Part shown: positions 53,134 to 61,314 of the stretch, piece after piece
Position numbering within the stretch: the stretch's first letter is position 1
Layout: each line of letters starts with the position of its first letter
Origin: an uncultured Bacteroidota bacterium
GTDB lineage: Bacteria; Bacteroidota; Bacteroidia; Chitinophagales; Chitinophagaceae
Length of the DNA: 64,000 nucleotides
Assembly (NCBI GenBank): GCA_903865435.1
Contig: CAIPJS010000064.1
Coordinates: forward strand, 1-64,000
Direction of reading: 5' to 3'
Made by a program: the position numbers and the translations under genes
Notes under the pieces: generated by a model
Told to the model about the DNA's origin: nothing
The model's database searches: none
The model's input: the letters and a program-made list of their open reading frames with translations, nothing else

Positions 53134-54438
53134 CTAAATACGTTTGATATCTGCACCCAAGGCTTGTAGCCTTGTGTCAATGTGTTGATACCCTCTATCT
53201 ATTTGTTCAATATTTTGAATGGTACTTTTCCCCTCTGCACTTAAAGCAGCAATCAGCAAGGCTTGTCCAGCGCGGATATCAGGGCTACTCATGGTAATGC
53301 CGCGGAGTGGATATTTACGTCCCAATCCAATTACCGTAGCACGATGCGGATCACACAAAATAATTTGTGCACCCATATCAATTAGTTTATCTGTAAAAAA
53401 CAAACGGCTCTCAAACATTTTTTGATGTATCAATACACTACCTCTTGCTTGAATGGCCGTTACTAAAACAATGCTTAATAAATCGGGTGTAAAACCTGGC
53501 CATGGATTGTCATAAATGGTTAAGATACCTCCATCCATAAAAGTTTGTATCTCATAAATATCTTGTGCAGGTATATAAATATCATCTCCTTTGATGGTAA
53601 AATCAATACCTAGTAAACGAAATTTATCAGGAATAATACCCAAATGTTCAATGCCTGCATTTTTAATGGTGATTTCACTTTTGGTCATGGCAGCAAGACC
53701 AATGAAGGAACCAATCTCAATCATGTCGGGTAAAATACGATGGGATGTACCGCCTAATTTAGTGACCCCTTCTATTTTTAAAAGATTACTTCCAATGCCA
53801 GAAATTTTTGCACCCATCTTATTCAACATTAAGCAAAGCTGCTGAACATAAGGCTCACAGGCTGCATTGTAAATAGTGGTGATGCCTTCGGCTAAAACAG
53901 CCGCCATTAAAATATTGGCTGTACCTGTAACAGAAGGCTCATCCAATAACATGTAAGTGCCTAATAAATTTTCTGCTTTTAAAGTAAAACAAGCAAGCTT
54001 CTCGTCATAAGCATATTTGGCGCCTAATTTTTCAAATCCAATAATATGGGTATCCAATCTTCTTCTTCCAATTTTATCTCCACCTGGTTTGGGCAAATAA
54101 GCAATTTTAAATCTTGCTAAGATGGGGCCAGCCAACATTACACTACCACGCAATCTTCCACTTTTTGCTTTAAAATCTTCAGAAGCCAAATAAGTTGGAT
54201 CTATTTTATCTGCTTGGAAACGATATTCCCCTTCGCCTAATTTTTCCACCGATACACCCATGGCTTCCAAGAGTTCAATCAATAAATTAACATCAATGAT
54301 ATTGGGAATATTTGAAATAGTGATGGGCTCGGCGCTAAGCACTACAGCAGACAATATTTGTAGGGCTTCATTTTTTGCACCTTGAGGTGTAATGTTTCCT
54401 TTTAGTGCATGACCACCGATAACTTCAAATGAACTCAT
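53134..54438 (-). CDS. murA: UDP-N-acetylglucosamine 1-carboxyvinyltransferase, Asp-type
   Basis: MurA transfers enolpyruvate from PEP to UDP-GlcNAc, the first committed step of peptidoglycan synthesis. ATG 54438 gives 434 residues starting MSSFEVIGGHALKGNI; the frame extends to 54468 but those codons overlap a promoter-like box (TATTTTCG). The active-site loop reads PKPGGDKIGRRRLD, with Asp at residue 121 where E. coli has Cys115. Other conserved parts are PQGAKNEAL (near 18-26), SVTGTANILMAA and the C-terminal DIRAGQALLIAAL. The Asp form is known to resist fosfomycin. Confidence 0.95.
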   Translation of the reverse strand: MSSFEVIGGHALKGNITPQGAKNEALQILSAVVLSAEPITISNIPNIIDVNLLIELLEAMGVSVEKLGEGEYRFQADKIDPTYLASEDFKAKSGRLRGSVMLAGPILARFKIAYLPKPGGDKIGRRRLDTHIIGFEKLGAKYAYDEKLACFTLKAENLLGTYMLLDEPSVTGTANILMAAVLAEGITTIYNAACEPYVQQLCLMLNKMGAKISGIGSNLLKIEGVTKLGGTSHRILPDMIEIGSFIGLAAMTKSEITIKNAGIEHLGIIPDKFRLLGIDFTIKGDDIYIPAQDIYEIQTFMDGGILTIYDNPWPGFTPDLLSIVLVTAIQARGSVLIHQKMFESRLFFTDKLIDMGAQIILCDPHRATVIGLGRKYPLRGITMSSPDIRAGQALLIAALSAEGKSTIQNIEQIDRGYQHIDTRLQALGADIKRI

Positions 54439-54502
54439 GGTTGAATGATTTGCTCTACGAAAATACATGATTCGCTGCAGTATCCGATCGGCCTAAAACA
54501 AT

Positions 54503-54534
54503 AAATCCCATCTAGCAAAAGCCAAATGGGATTT
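54503..54534 (-). terminator. Terminator of the DUF4290 gene
   Basis: AAATCCCAT (54503-54511) pairs with ATGGGATTT (54526-54534). It lies just downstream of the minus-strand DUF4290 gene, before murA. The T-run is short. Confidence 0.6.
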
Positions 54535-54554
54535 TAATTATTACAAAACACAAT

Positions 54555-55244
54555 TTAAAAACGTTTCTTAAAATTGCGGTTGTTGTTATTGCGTCCGCCA
54601 CCGCCGCCTGGTCCACCAGGGCCGCGTCCACCGCGGTTATTGTTGTTGCGGTTGTTTTGCCAACGACCACCTGCAGGACGGTATTCGTCTCTTTCAAAAT
54701 TCTGATTGCGGTGTTTGATATAAGGGGTGTTGCTAAATTCAAGTTCACCACCAGTGATGGCATTTAACTCTCCTCTAATGGTATCATCTTGTACCAATTC
54801 TTTATGCCAGTTGCTATAAGCCAATTTCATATAATGTGCAATGGCATGCGCAAAACCTGCTTTCTTCTCTTGGTCCTGTTCCGCCATGGCTTTATCAATG
54901 ACTAATTCTAGGTTTTTACCTAAATGGGCATATTTAATTTTGCGCTTAGGATAAAGAATAGGATCAGGCTTCTGCTTGTAAGTTTCTTTGGTAGGAATGG
55001 GATAAGGACTATCAACATCCAATTGAAAATTACTCATAAAAAACAGGTGGTCCCATAATTTATGTCTGTAATCTTCGATATTCTTGAGTTGAGGGTTTAA
55101 AAAGCCCATGAGTTCAATCACCACCAGGGCTTGTTCTTTTCTTTTGTCTCGGTCTTCAATGGTCATAAGATGGTCTACCATCTTTTGAACGTGACGGCCG
55201 TACTCCCTCATCCCCATAATACTTCTTGCTGTATTGTATTCCAT
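54555..55244 (-). CDS. DUF4290 protein with Asn/Arg/Gly-rich tail
   Basis: From ATG 55244 (MEYNTARSIMGMREYGR) the protein is 229 residues. Residues 1-165 form a helical domain known as DUF4290, found in Bacteroidota and without assigned function. The last roughly 40 residues are low-complexity, with runs of Asn, Arg and Gly resembling an RGG-type RNA-binding tail. Together with divergence from pheS (start codons 53 bp apart), this suggests a link to RNA or translation, but there is no direct proof. The frame also runs upstream to 55316, overlapping pheS, and those codons are not supported. Confidence 0.85.
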   Translation of the reverse strand: MEYNTARSIMGMREYGRHVQKMVDHLMTIEDRDKRKEQALVVIELMGFLNPQLKNIEDYRHKLWDHLFFMSNFQLDVDSPYPIPTKETYKQKPDPILYPKRKIKYAHLGKNLELVIDKAMAEQDQEKKAGFAHAIAHYMKLAYSNWHKELVQDDTIRGELNAITGGELEFSNTPYIKHRNQNFERDEYRPAGGRWQNNRNNNNRGGRGPGGPGGGGGRNNNNRNFKKRF

Positions 55245-55266
55245 GTAATTATTACTTCTCGAGTAA

Positions 55267-55274
55267 CAAATGTA
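55267..55274 (-). promoter_or_regulatory. -7 box of the DUF4290 gene
   Basis: TACATTTG on the minus strand matches TAnnTTTG and lies 22 nt before the ATG at 55244. It is only 11 bp from the pheS box at 55286-55293, so the two divergent promoters overlap. Confidence 0.5.
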
Positions 55275-55285
55275 AGGATTTATTT

Positions 55286-55293
55286 TATCTTCG
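55286..55293 (+). promoter_or_regulatory. -7 box of pheS (leaderless candidate)
   Basis: TATCTTCG, one base from TAnnTTTG, is followed by TACC and the ATG at 55298, the same spacing as in the other leaderless candidates. Confidence 0.45.
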
Positions 55294-55297
55294 TACC

Positions 55298-56335
55298 ATG
55301 GAGCAGCTCTTAGCACAAATCGAAACCATCCAAAAAGAAATCGCCGCCACAGTAGCCACTACCTCGGCCGACGTGGAAGCCTACCGAATTAAATACTTGG
55401 GAACCAAAGGTTTGGTCAAACAAATCATGGGCGAAATGAAAAATGTGCCCGTAGCGCAGAAAAAAGACTTTGGTCAAATTTTGAATGCTTTTAAAATTCT
55501 TGCCGAGGAAAAACTTGAAAATTTATTGGTGGCATTGGGCGATGCGGATGAATCCAATACAACCATTGATACAAGTTTACCAGGTGATCCGATTACAGTA
55601 GGCAACAGACATCCTTTGAACTTAGTGCGCAATCAAATGGTTTCTATTTTTAAAAGATTAGGATTTGCCGTAGCAGAAGGACCAGAGGTAGAAGATGATT
55701 GGCATAATTTTGGAGCAATGAATTTACCTGCCGATCATCCAGCACGCGATATGCAGGATACTTTTTATGTGCAAGAAGCCACAGATAATAATTCAGCTTG
55801 GTTATTAAGAACGCATACTTCAAGTGTACAAGCAAGAGTGATGGAAACGCAAAAGCCACCTATTCGAGTAATTTGTCCTGGCCGCGTTTACCGCAATGAA
55901 ACCATTTCTGCAAGAGCACATTGTTTTTTCCATCAAGTGGAAGGATTGTATATAGATGAAAATGTAAGCTTTGCAGATTTAAAACAAACCCTTTATTTTT
56001 TCGTACAAGAAATGTTTGGCAAGGACGTGAAAGTAAGATTTCGCCCAAGTTATTTTCCTTTTACAGAACCTAGTGCCGAAATGGACATCAGCTGTCAAAT
56101 CTGCAGTGGCAAAGGATGTAATATTTGTAAGCATACAGGATGGGTAGAAATTTTAGGAAGTGGCATGGTGCATCCCAATGTGTTAAAAAACTTTGGAATA
56201 GATCCTGAAAAATATACAGGCTTTGCTTTTGGTATGGGTGTAGAAAGAATCACTCAATTAAAATACCAAGTAAACGATTTGCGTTTATACTCCCAAAACG
56301 ACTTGCGCTTTTTGCAACAGTTTAAGCGTGTCTGA
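55298..56335 (+). CDS. pheS: Phenylalanine-tRNA ligase alpha subunit
   Basis: PheS is the catalytic subunit of the alpha2beta2 synthetase that charges tRNA-Phe. ATG 55298 starts a 345-residue protein (MEQLLAQIETIQKEI), with an N-terminal coiled coil that binds tRNA. The class II motifs are motif 2 VYRNETISARAHCFFHQVEG (near 197-216) and motif 3 GFAFGMGVERITQLKY (near 308-323). A run of Cys (CQICSGKGCNICKHTGW) marks the usual zinc-like loop. No pheT is in the window. recO begins 5 bp after its stop. Confidence 0.97.
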   Translation: MEQLLAQIETIQKEIAATVATTSADVEAYRIKYLGTKGLVKQIMGEMKNVPVAQKKDFGQILNAFKILAEEKLENLLVALGDADESNTTIDTSLPGDPITVGNRHPLNLVRNQMVSIFKRLGFAVAEGPEVEDDWHNFGAMNLPADHPARDMQDTFYVQEATDNNSAWLLRTHTSSVQARVMETQKPPIRVICPGRVYRNETISARAHCFFHQVEGLYIDENVSFADLKQTLYFFVQEMFGKDVKVRFRPSYFPFTEPSAEMDISCQICSGKGCNICKHTGWVEILGSGMVHPNVLKNFGIDPEKYTGFAFGMGVERITQLKYQVNDLRLYSQNDLRFLQQFKRV

Positions 56336-56340
56336 TAAAT

Positions 56341-57075
56341 ATGTTACACAACACCAAGGGTATTGTTTTACGCGTCACTAAATATGGCGATACGAGTATC
56401 ATCTTAACGGCGTATACCGAACTTTTTGGTTTGCAACAATACATTGTAAAAGGGGTAAGAGTTACGAGCAAAAAGGGAGCCAACAAGGGCGTGTTTTATC
56501 AGCCCGCTGCAATTTTACAAATGGAAGTGTACCATTCGCCTATGAAGCAATTGCAAATGATCAAAGACGTGAATTGGGATTTTGTGTATCAAAATATTTA
56601 TTCTGATGTCTTACGCAATGCAGTAGCTACTTATATTGTAGAGGTCTTGCAACAAACCATGCAACCCGAACCACATCCAGAATTGTTTTATTTGATAGAA
56701 GATACCTTTAAACAATTAGATAAAGGGGGCCCTCATTTGGTGGGTAATTTGCCCATCTATTTTTTAATTCATTTAAGTCAAACCATGGGCTTTGGCTTAC
56801 AAGGAAAATACAGCATAAGCACACCTGTACTAGATGTGCGCGAAGGACAATTTGTAGCCAACACACCTACGCATCCCTATTTTTTAGAAGGTGCCGAAGC
56901 ACAAAACGCTTCTACTTTTTTACAAGTACAATTTTACAATGACTTAGATACGATTGTTTTAAGTGGAGCACAAAGAAAAAAAATATTGGAATTGTTTCAA
57001 CTGTCCCTAAGCTGGCATTATAAAAAATTTAGTGAAATAAAATCACTACCTATATTGCAAGAGGTGTTGAAATAA
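56341..57075 (+). CDS. recO: DNA repair protein RecO
   Basis: RecO works with RecR to load RecA on gaps covered by SSB. The 244-residue length is typical. The N-terminal OB-fold has TKGIVLRVTKYGDTSIILTA (near 5-24), and the C-terminal helical domain follows from about residue 80. It lacks the zinc-binding Cys cluster of some relatives, as often in Bacteroidota. It starts 5 bp after pheS and is likely cotranscribed with it. Confidence 0.9.
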   Translation: MLHNTKGIVLRVTKYGDTSIILTAYTELFGLQQYIVKGVRVTSKKGANKGVFYQPAAILQMEVYHSPMKQLQMIKDVNWDFVYQNIYSDVLRNAVATYIVEVLQQTMQPEPHPELFYLIEDTFKQLDKGGPHLVGNLPIYFLIHLSQTMGFGLQGKYSISTPVLDVREGQFVANTPTHPYFLEGAEAQNASTFLQVQFYNDLDTIVLSGAQRKKILELFQLSLSWHYKKFSEIKSLPILQEVLK

Positions 57076-57085
57076 AATATATTTT

Positions 57086-57985
57086 ATGAAAATCATCATC
57101 AAAATTTCAGCCATTCTATTTATTGGGCTAGGCGCAAGTTGTTCAATGATCAAACCCACTGGAATGAATAAAACCGTAATTGATTATCAAGCACATCGAG
57201 GAGGCAGGGGCTTGATGCCCGAAAACACCATTGCAGCCATGCTATCGGTGATGGACAATAAAAAAGTAGCTACACTCGAAATGGATTTAGCCATTACCAA
57301 GGATAAGCAAGTGGTGGTTTCACATGATCCTATTTTAAATCCATTAATTACGACTCAACCCGATGGAACTTATATTAAGGCAGATGAAATCAATAAAAAT
57401 ATTATTTATCAAATGAATTATGCAGACCTTGAAAAATACGATGTGGGTTTAAAACCGCATCCAGGTTTCAAAGGTCAAAAAAAATTAGCCGCATCCATTC
57501 CTACCCTTGCTAGTTTAATTGATAGTGTCGAATTAAAAGGAGCAAGTATTGGAAGAAAAATGAATTACAATATCGAAATTAAATCGGTGGATGGGAAAGA
57601 TGGCATAGAGCATCCTAATCCCAATGAATTTGTGGAATGGGTGGTTGCTACTTTAAAAAAGAAAAATATGCTTAAACGAACTAGCATTCAAAGTTTTGAT
57701 CTAAGACCACTTCGTGTATTGCATGAAAAATACCCCACCATCAAAACTTCTTATTTGGTATTTGGAAGCGAATGTGCTGATGCTGAAAAAGAAATTGCCT
57801 TACTTGGTTTCACACCTACCATTTATAGTCCAGAATATAAATATGTGAATAAAGCGATGATTGATTATTGTCATCAGAAAAATATTCAAGTGATTCCTTG
57901 GACAGTGAATACCAAAGAAGAGATGAATGCTTTGATAGCATTAAAAGTGGATGGCATTATTACAGACTACCCGAATTTGTATTAG
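57086..57985 (+). CDS. Glycerophosphodiester phosphodiesterase lipoprotein
   Basis: This 299-residue enzyme hydrolyses glycerophosphodiesters to glycerol-3-phosphate and an alcohol. A lipobox with Cys19 (GLGASC) marks it as a lipoprotein. The catalytic and metal motifs are HRGGRGLMPENTIAA (near residues 37-51), EMDLAITKDKQVVVSHDP (near 67-84) and the later EIKSVD (near 169-174). The C-terminal VDGIITDYPN (near 286-295) is typical. It follows recO by 10 bp and is convergent with the amidohydrolase. Confidence 0.92.
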   Translation: MKIIIKISAILFIGLGASCSMIKPTGMNKTVIDYQAHRGGRGLMPENTIAAMLSVMDNKKVATLEMDLAITKDKQVVVSHDPILNPLITTQPDGTYIKADEINKNIIYQMNYADLEKYDVGLKPHPGFKGQKKLAASIPTLASLIDSVELKGASIGRKMNYNIEIKSVDGKDGIEHPNPNEFVEWVVATLKKKNMLKRTSIQSFDLRPLRVLHEKYPTIKTSYLVFGSECADAEKEIALLGFTPTIYSPEYKYVNKAMIDYCHQKNIQVIPWTVNTKEEMNALIALKVDGIITDYPNLY

Positions 57986-58001
57986 TAATTAGAACGAACT
58001 A

Positions 58002-59171
58002 TTAGATTATTCGTTGAGCAGTACTTGCTTTTGAAAGAAGGCCATTGGTATCAGCGCCTTTAATTAAAACCAGCCCTGGTTTTTTTCCTTTTTCAAAACT
58101 ACCCAATGTCTTATCCATTTGTAAAGCGCTTGCGCCATTAAGCGTTGCCCAGCTAAGCATTTCTGAAAGCGGAATAGATGGATTGTATTTTTGAATGGTT
58201 TTTATTTCATCTAAAATATTTAAACTCCAATTGCTTGCATAACTATCTGTACCAATAACAATAGATGCATTGTTGGCACGCAACAATTCAATGGGCGGCA
58301 TGGTTTGTTCAATGTATTGATTGGCATTGGGGCACAAACACCAAAAGGTATTGGGCATATGTTTTTGAACTGCTTTAATATCTGAAGCACTGGTAAAACT
58401 ATTGTGCACTAAAATACTTCTAGTTGCTTTTTTAAAAAAAGGCAGCACCGATTGAACACTACTTAGTCCTGTAGCTTCAAAAAAATCAAGCGACACCTTT
58501 GTTCTTTCATACATACCTAAAAAGGATCCTGATTTTTTTTCAAAGAATTCATTTTCATCACCTGTTTCTTGGTTGTGCATCGTAATGGTATGCGACCCAA
58601 AATGAGTAGATAGTAATTTCCATAAATTATAACTTACTGAATAAGGGGCATGAGGCACTAGTGATGCGCGCACACAATTTTGTTCAAAAGCTTCTTGTAT
58701 TTTTAATCCTGCATTTAATTTATCATCAGCACGACTAGGATCTAAATCATACAACTCAACAAAACTATAATAAGCTAGTTGATGTTTTTGTTTTTGCGCA
58801 AGGGTGTCAAGTGTATTGCAAATATCTCCCACTGCTACAATTCCATTATGATACATTTCTTCTTCTGCCGAACTAATGGCCTCTTGAATAATTGCATCCT
58901 CTACTTTTCGCAAACCCACAATTTGTTTCACGAATTCTTGCAAGCCGGTATGTGCAGGAATCATTGCTTTCATATGCGACAATTCTAAATGGCAATGCGC
59001 ATTGATCAATCCAGGTGTAAGTAGGCCTTCAAAACTTTGAATGTTTTCGCCAGCATCTTCTATCCCCACCAAACCTTCAATGCTGCCATCCTTCTGGGTA
59101 ATCAAAACCAGTTGGTCCTCTAAAAGCTCGGTGCCGGTAAAAATTTGAGTGGCTTGGAATTTTTGATACAT
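58002..59171 (-). CDS. Amidohydrolase-family deaminase-like protein
   Basis: A 389-residue metal-dependent hydrolase of the amidohydrolase superfamily (TRZ/ATZ/SsnA-like). The metal site is visible as LINAHCHLELSH (near residues 55-66), the His in SLVPHAPYSVS (near 172-182), TMHNQE (near 198-203) and the Asp in IVIGTDSYASNW (near 303-314). It could deaminate a purine-like ring; MqnX-type aminodeoxyfutalosine deaminases look similar, but no other menaquinone genes are present here. Function is unassigned beyond the superfamily. Confidence 0.82.
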   Translation of the reverse strand: MYQKFQATQIFTGTELLEDQLVLITQKDGSIEGLVGIEDAGENIQSFEGLLTPGLINAHCHLELSHMKAMIPAHTGLQEFVKQIVGLRKVEDAIIQEAISSAEEEMYHNGIVAVGDICNTLDTLAQKQKHQLAYYSFVELYDLDPSRADDKLNAGLKIQEAFEQNCVRASLVPHAPYSVSYNLWKLLSTHFGSHTITMHNQETGDENEFFEKKSGSFLGMYERTKVSLDFFEATGLSSVQSVLPFFKKATRSILVHNSFTSASDIKAVQKHMPNTFWCLCPNANQYIEQTMPPIELLRANNASIVIGTDSYASNWSLNILDEIKTIQKYNPSIPLSEMLSWATLNGASALQMDKTLGSFEKGKKPGLVLIKGADTNGLLSKASTAQRII

Positions 59172-59405
59172 ATATATAAGTAGCTGCTATTGCCTTAAAA
59201 ATAGGTCAGAATAGCTGAATTTAGTGTAAAAGCGCTTTGAATTATTAAAAAACATACAACTAACCCATTCCTAACTACTTGATTTTCAGTAGGTATTTAG
59301 TATGATTAATATTATGATACAAAATTATTATTGATTATCAATAAGTTACGAAGATGCAATTTAAAAACAATGCACTAAATATTGGGAAAACCCAAAATCC
59401 GCTCG
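59172..59405. other. AT-rich region upstream of the rplM promoter
   Basis: No ORF is supported here. I see a small palindrome TTGATTATCAA and a weak hairpin TACT...AGTA, neither of known function. It contains the upstream part of the amidohydrolase gene's promoter (minus strand) and the -33 area for rplM. Confidence 0.5.
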
Positions 59406-59413
59406 TACCTTCG
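59406..59413 (+). promoter_or_regulatory. -7 box of the rplM operon
   Basis: TACCTTCG differs from TAnnTTTG at one base. A TTG lies 21 nt upstream in ATTGGGAAAACCC and could be the -33 element. The predicted transcript starts near 59420. Confidence 0.5.
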
Positions 59414-59482
59414 CCCTCCCTTATAAAAGAGGGATATTTTATGGCTGTCGGGATAGCGCGGCCTCATTAAAACAAAAGAATT
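59414..59482 (+). promoter_or_regulatory. Structured leader of rplM with a nine-codon upstream ORF
   Basis: Right after the promoter box, TCCCT (59417-59421) can pair with AGGGA (59430-59434) in a small hairpin. ATG at 59441 opens a nine-codon frame (MAVGIARPH, stop 59468-59470) that ends 12 nt before the rplM ATG. Its GC-rich core GTCGGGATAGCGCGGCC stands out in this AT-rich genome. Ribosomal protein leaders upstream of L13 are known in the Bacteroidia; this may be a related element that lets L13 or S9 control its own synthesis. Confidence 0.45.
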
Positions 59483-59926
59483 ATGAGTAAACTACATTTC
59501 ACCACGAAGCACGCCAACGCGGCTACTGTTCAACATGGCTGGTACATTGTTGATGGTACTAATCAAACCGTAGGACGTATTGCTTCAAAAATCGCAGCTG
59601 TTCTACGTGGTAAGAACAAAGCTTATTACACTCCACATGTTGATTGCGGAGATTATGTAATCATCATTAATGCAGAAAAAGTAAAATTGACTGGAAACAA
59701 ATTCCATGACAAGCAATACTTAAACTATTCTGGTTACCCAGGCGGTAAAAAAGAAGAAGCTGCAGAAGATTTAATCAAGCGTCGTCCAGAAGTAATTATG
59801 GAAAGAGCGGTAAAAGGTATGTTGCCTAAAAATCGTTTAGGACGTAAGATGGTTAAGAAATTGTTTGTGTATGCTGGTGATAAACATCCTCATACTGCAC
59901 AACAACCAAAAGAATTTAAATTTTAA
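59483..59926 (+). CDS. rplM: 50S ribosomal protein L13
   Basis: L13 binds early to 23S rRNA during 50S assembly. The 147-residue protein is typical, with WYIVDGTNQTVGRIASKIA (near residues 21-39), the central DCGDYVIIINAEKVKLTG (near 56-73) and MLPKNRLGRKMVKKLFVYAG (near 113-132). rpsI follows after 20 bp, the standard L13-S9 pair. A structured leader precedes it. Confidence 0.97.
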   Translation: MSKLHFTTKHANAATVQHGWYIVDGTNQTVGRIASKIAAVLRGKNKAYYTPHVDCGDYVIIINAEKVKLTGNKFHDKQYLNYSGYPGGKKEEAAEDLIKRRPEVIMERAVKGMLPKNRLGRKMVKKLFVYAGDKHPHTAQQPKEFKF

Positions 59927-59946
59927 TTAATTCCAAATATAAATAA

Positions 59947-60336
59947 ATGGAAAAGCAAACAAATGCAGTAGGTCGTCGTAAGGAAGCAGTAACACGCGTC
60001 TTTGTTAGTAAGGGTAGTGGAAAAATTACCGTGAATGATAAAGATTACAAACACTATTTTCCTTTAGTGTATTTACAAAATCAAGTAGAAGCTCCTTTAA
60101 AGACTACCGATTTAATGGGTAAATACGATATCGTTATCAACGCTCAAGGCGGTGGTTTAAAAGGACAAGCAGAAGCAGCCAAATTAGGTATTGCTCGTGT
60201 ATTAATTGAATTGAATCCTGAATTGCGTCCTGCTCTAAAAGCAGCTGGACAACTAACGCGTGACCCTCGTAGTGTTGAGCGTAAGAAATTCGGTCATAAG
60301 AAAGCACGTAGAAGCTTCCAGTTCAGTAAACGTTAA
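59947..60336 (+). CDS. rpsI: 30S ribosomal protein S9
   Basis: S9 contacts the P-site tRNA through its C-terminal tail. The 129-residue protein shows GRRKEAVTRVFVSKGSGKI (near residues 9-27), NAQGGGLKGQAEAAKLGIAR (near 66-85) and the basic tail KKFGHKKARRSFQFSKR, in which the final Lys-Arg reaches the tRNA. It follows rplM by 20 bp and precedes rpsB by 42 bp. Confidence 0.97.
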   Translation: MEKQTNAVGRRKEAVTRVFVSKGSGKITVNDKDYKHYFPLVYLQNQVEAPLKTTDLMGKYDIVINAQGGGLKGQAEAAKLGIARVLIELNPELRPALKAAGQLTRDPRSVERKKFGHKKARRSFQFSKR

Positions 60337-60378
60337 TCCAACAATTTTAACATTAATTCATTACAACAAATTATACAC

Positions 60379-61257
60379 ATGGAAAATAACACTTCATTAC
60401 AACAGCAATTACTGGAGGCCGGCGTTCACTTTGGTCACCTTAAAAAGAAGTGGAACCCAAAGATGTTGCCTTATATTTTCGCAGAGAAAAAAGGTATTCA
60501 CATCATTGACTTAAATAAAACAGTCGATCACTTACAAGAAACAGCTGCTGCTTTAAAGCAAATTGCAAAAAGCGGTAAGAAAATTATGTTTGTTGCTACT
60601 AAGAAACAAGCAAAAGAAATTGTAAGCGAGTGTGCTAAAAAAGTAAACATGCCTTACGCTACAGAGCGTTGGTTGGGTGGTATGTTGACCAACTTCAACA
60701 CCGTTCGTAAGAGTGTGAAGAAAATGCAAAGCATTGAAAAAATGTTGAACGATGGGAGTGCAGACAGCTTAACTAAAAAAGAGCGTTTGACTTTAGGTCG
60801 TGACAAAGATAAAATGGAAAAAGTATTAGGTGGTATCGCTCAATTGGGCCGTTTACCAGCAGCTTTATTCTTAGTAGACATTGGACATGAGCACATTGCA
60901 TTAGCAGAAGCTAAGCGTTTAGGCATTCAAACATTTGGTATGGTAGATACCAACTGTGATCCAAACAAAGTAGATTTTTCTATTCCTGCAAATGATGATG
61001 CAACAAAATCTATTGCTATTATTACCAACTATATTACTGCAGCGATTGCAGAAGGTTTAGCAGAGCGTCAAGCTTCTAAAGATGACGAAAGTGAATCTGA
61101 AGAAGGCAACAATGAAAACGAAGCAAAAGCAAAGCGTATGGAAGCCGAAGCCAATGCGGAAGGTGGAAGAGGTAAGCGTGTTGCTGGTGCAGCTCCAACT
61201 GCTCCTGGTGCACCTAAGCGTCGTATTCAAAGTACACGTCGCCCAGCAGGTAAATAA
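60379..61257 (+). CDS. rpsB: 30S ribosomal protein S2 with long C-terminal extension
   Basis: S2 joins the small subunit and is needed for S1 binding. Residues 1-225 are a normal S2 domain (LEAGVHFGHLKKKWNPKM near 12-29, GGMLTNFNTV near 100-109, DTNCDPNKVDFSIPANDDA near 193-211). The last roughly 60 residues are a charged, low-complexity tail rich in Glu, Asn, Ala and Arg, ending in basic RRIQSTRRPAGK, making the protein 292 residues, longer than E. coli S2 (241). A terminator-like hairpin separates it from tsf. Confidence 0.96.
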   Translation: MENNTSLQQQLLEAGVHFGHLKKKWNPKMLPYIFAEKKGIHIIDLNKTVDHLQETAAALKQIAKSGKKIMFVATKKQAKEIVSECAKKVNMPYATERWLGGMLTNFNTVRKSVKKMQSIEKMLNDGSADSLTKKERLTLGRDKDKMEKVLGGIAQLGRLPAALFLVDIGHEHIALAEAKRLGIQTFGMVDTNCDPNKVDFSIPANDDATKSIAIITNYITAAIAEGLAERQASKDDESESEEGNNENEAKAKRMEAEANAEGGRGKRVAGAAPTAPGAPKRRIQSTRRPAGK

Positions 61258-61266
61258 TTTATTATC

Positions 61267-61314
61267 CAATTGGGTTATTGGTGTTCTTCGAATGCCAATG
61301 ACCCAATTGTTTTT
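61267..61314 (+). terminator. Strong hairpin between rpsB and tsf
   Basis: CAATTGGGT (61267-61275) and ATTGG (61277-61281) pair with CCAAT (61295-61299) and ACCCAATTG (61301-61309), with one mismatch pair, and are followed by TTTTT (61310-61314). This looks like a terminator or attenuator inside the translation cluster. Confidence 0.8.

Noticed and set aside
54512..54763. Alternative ORF over the DUF4290 tail
   Set aside because: It is the other frame of the low-complexity Asn/Arg/Gly region and overlaps a real CDS and a terminator.
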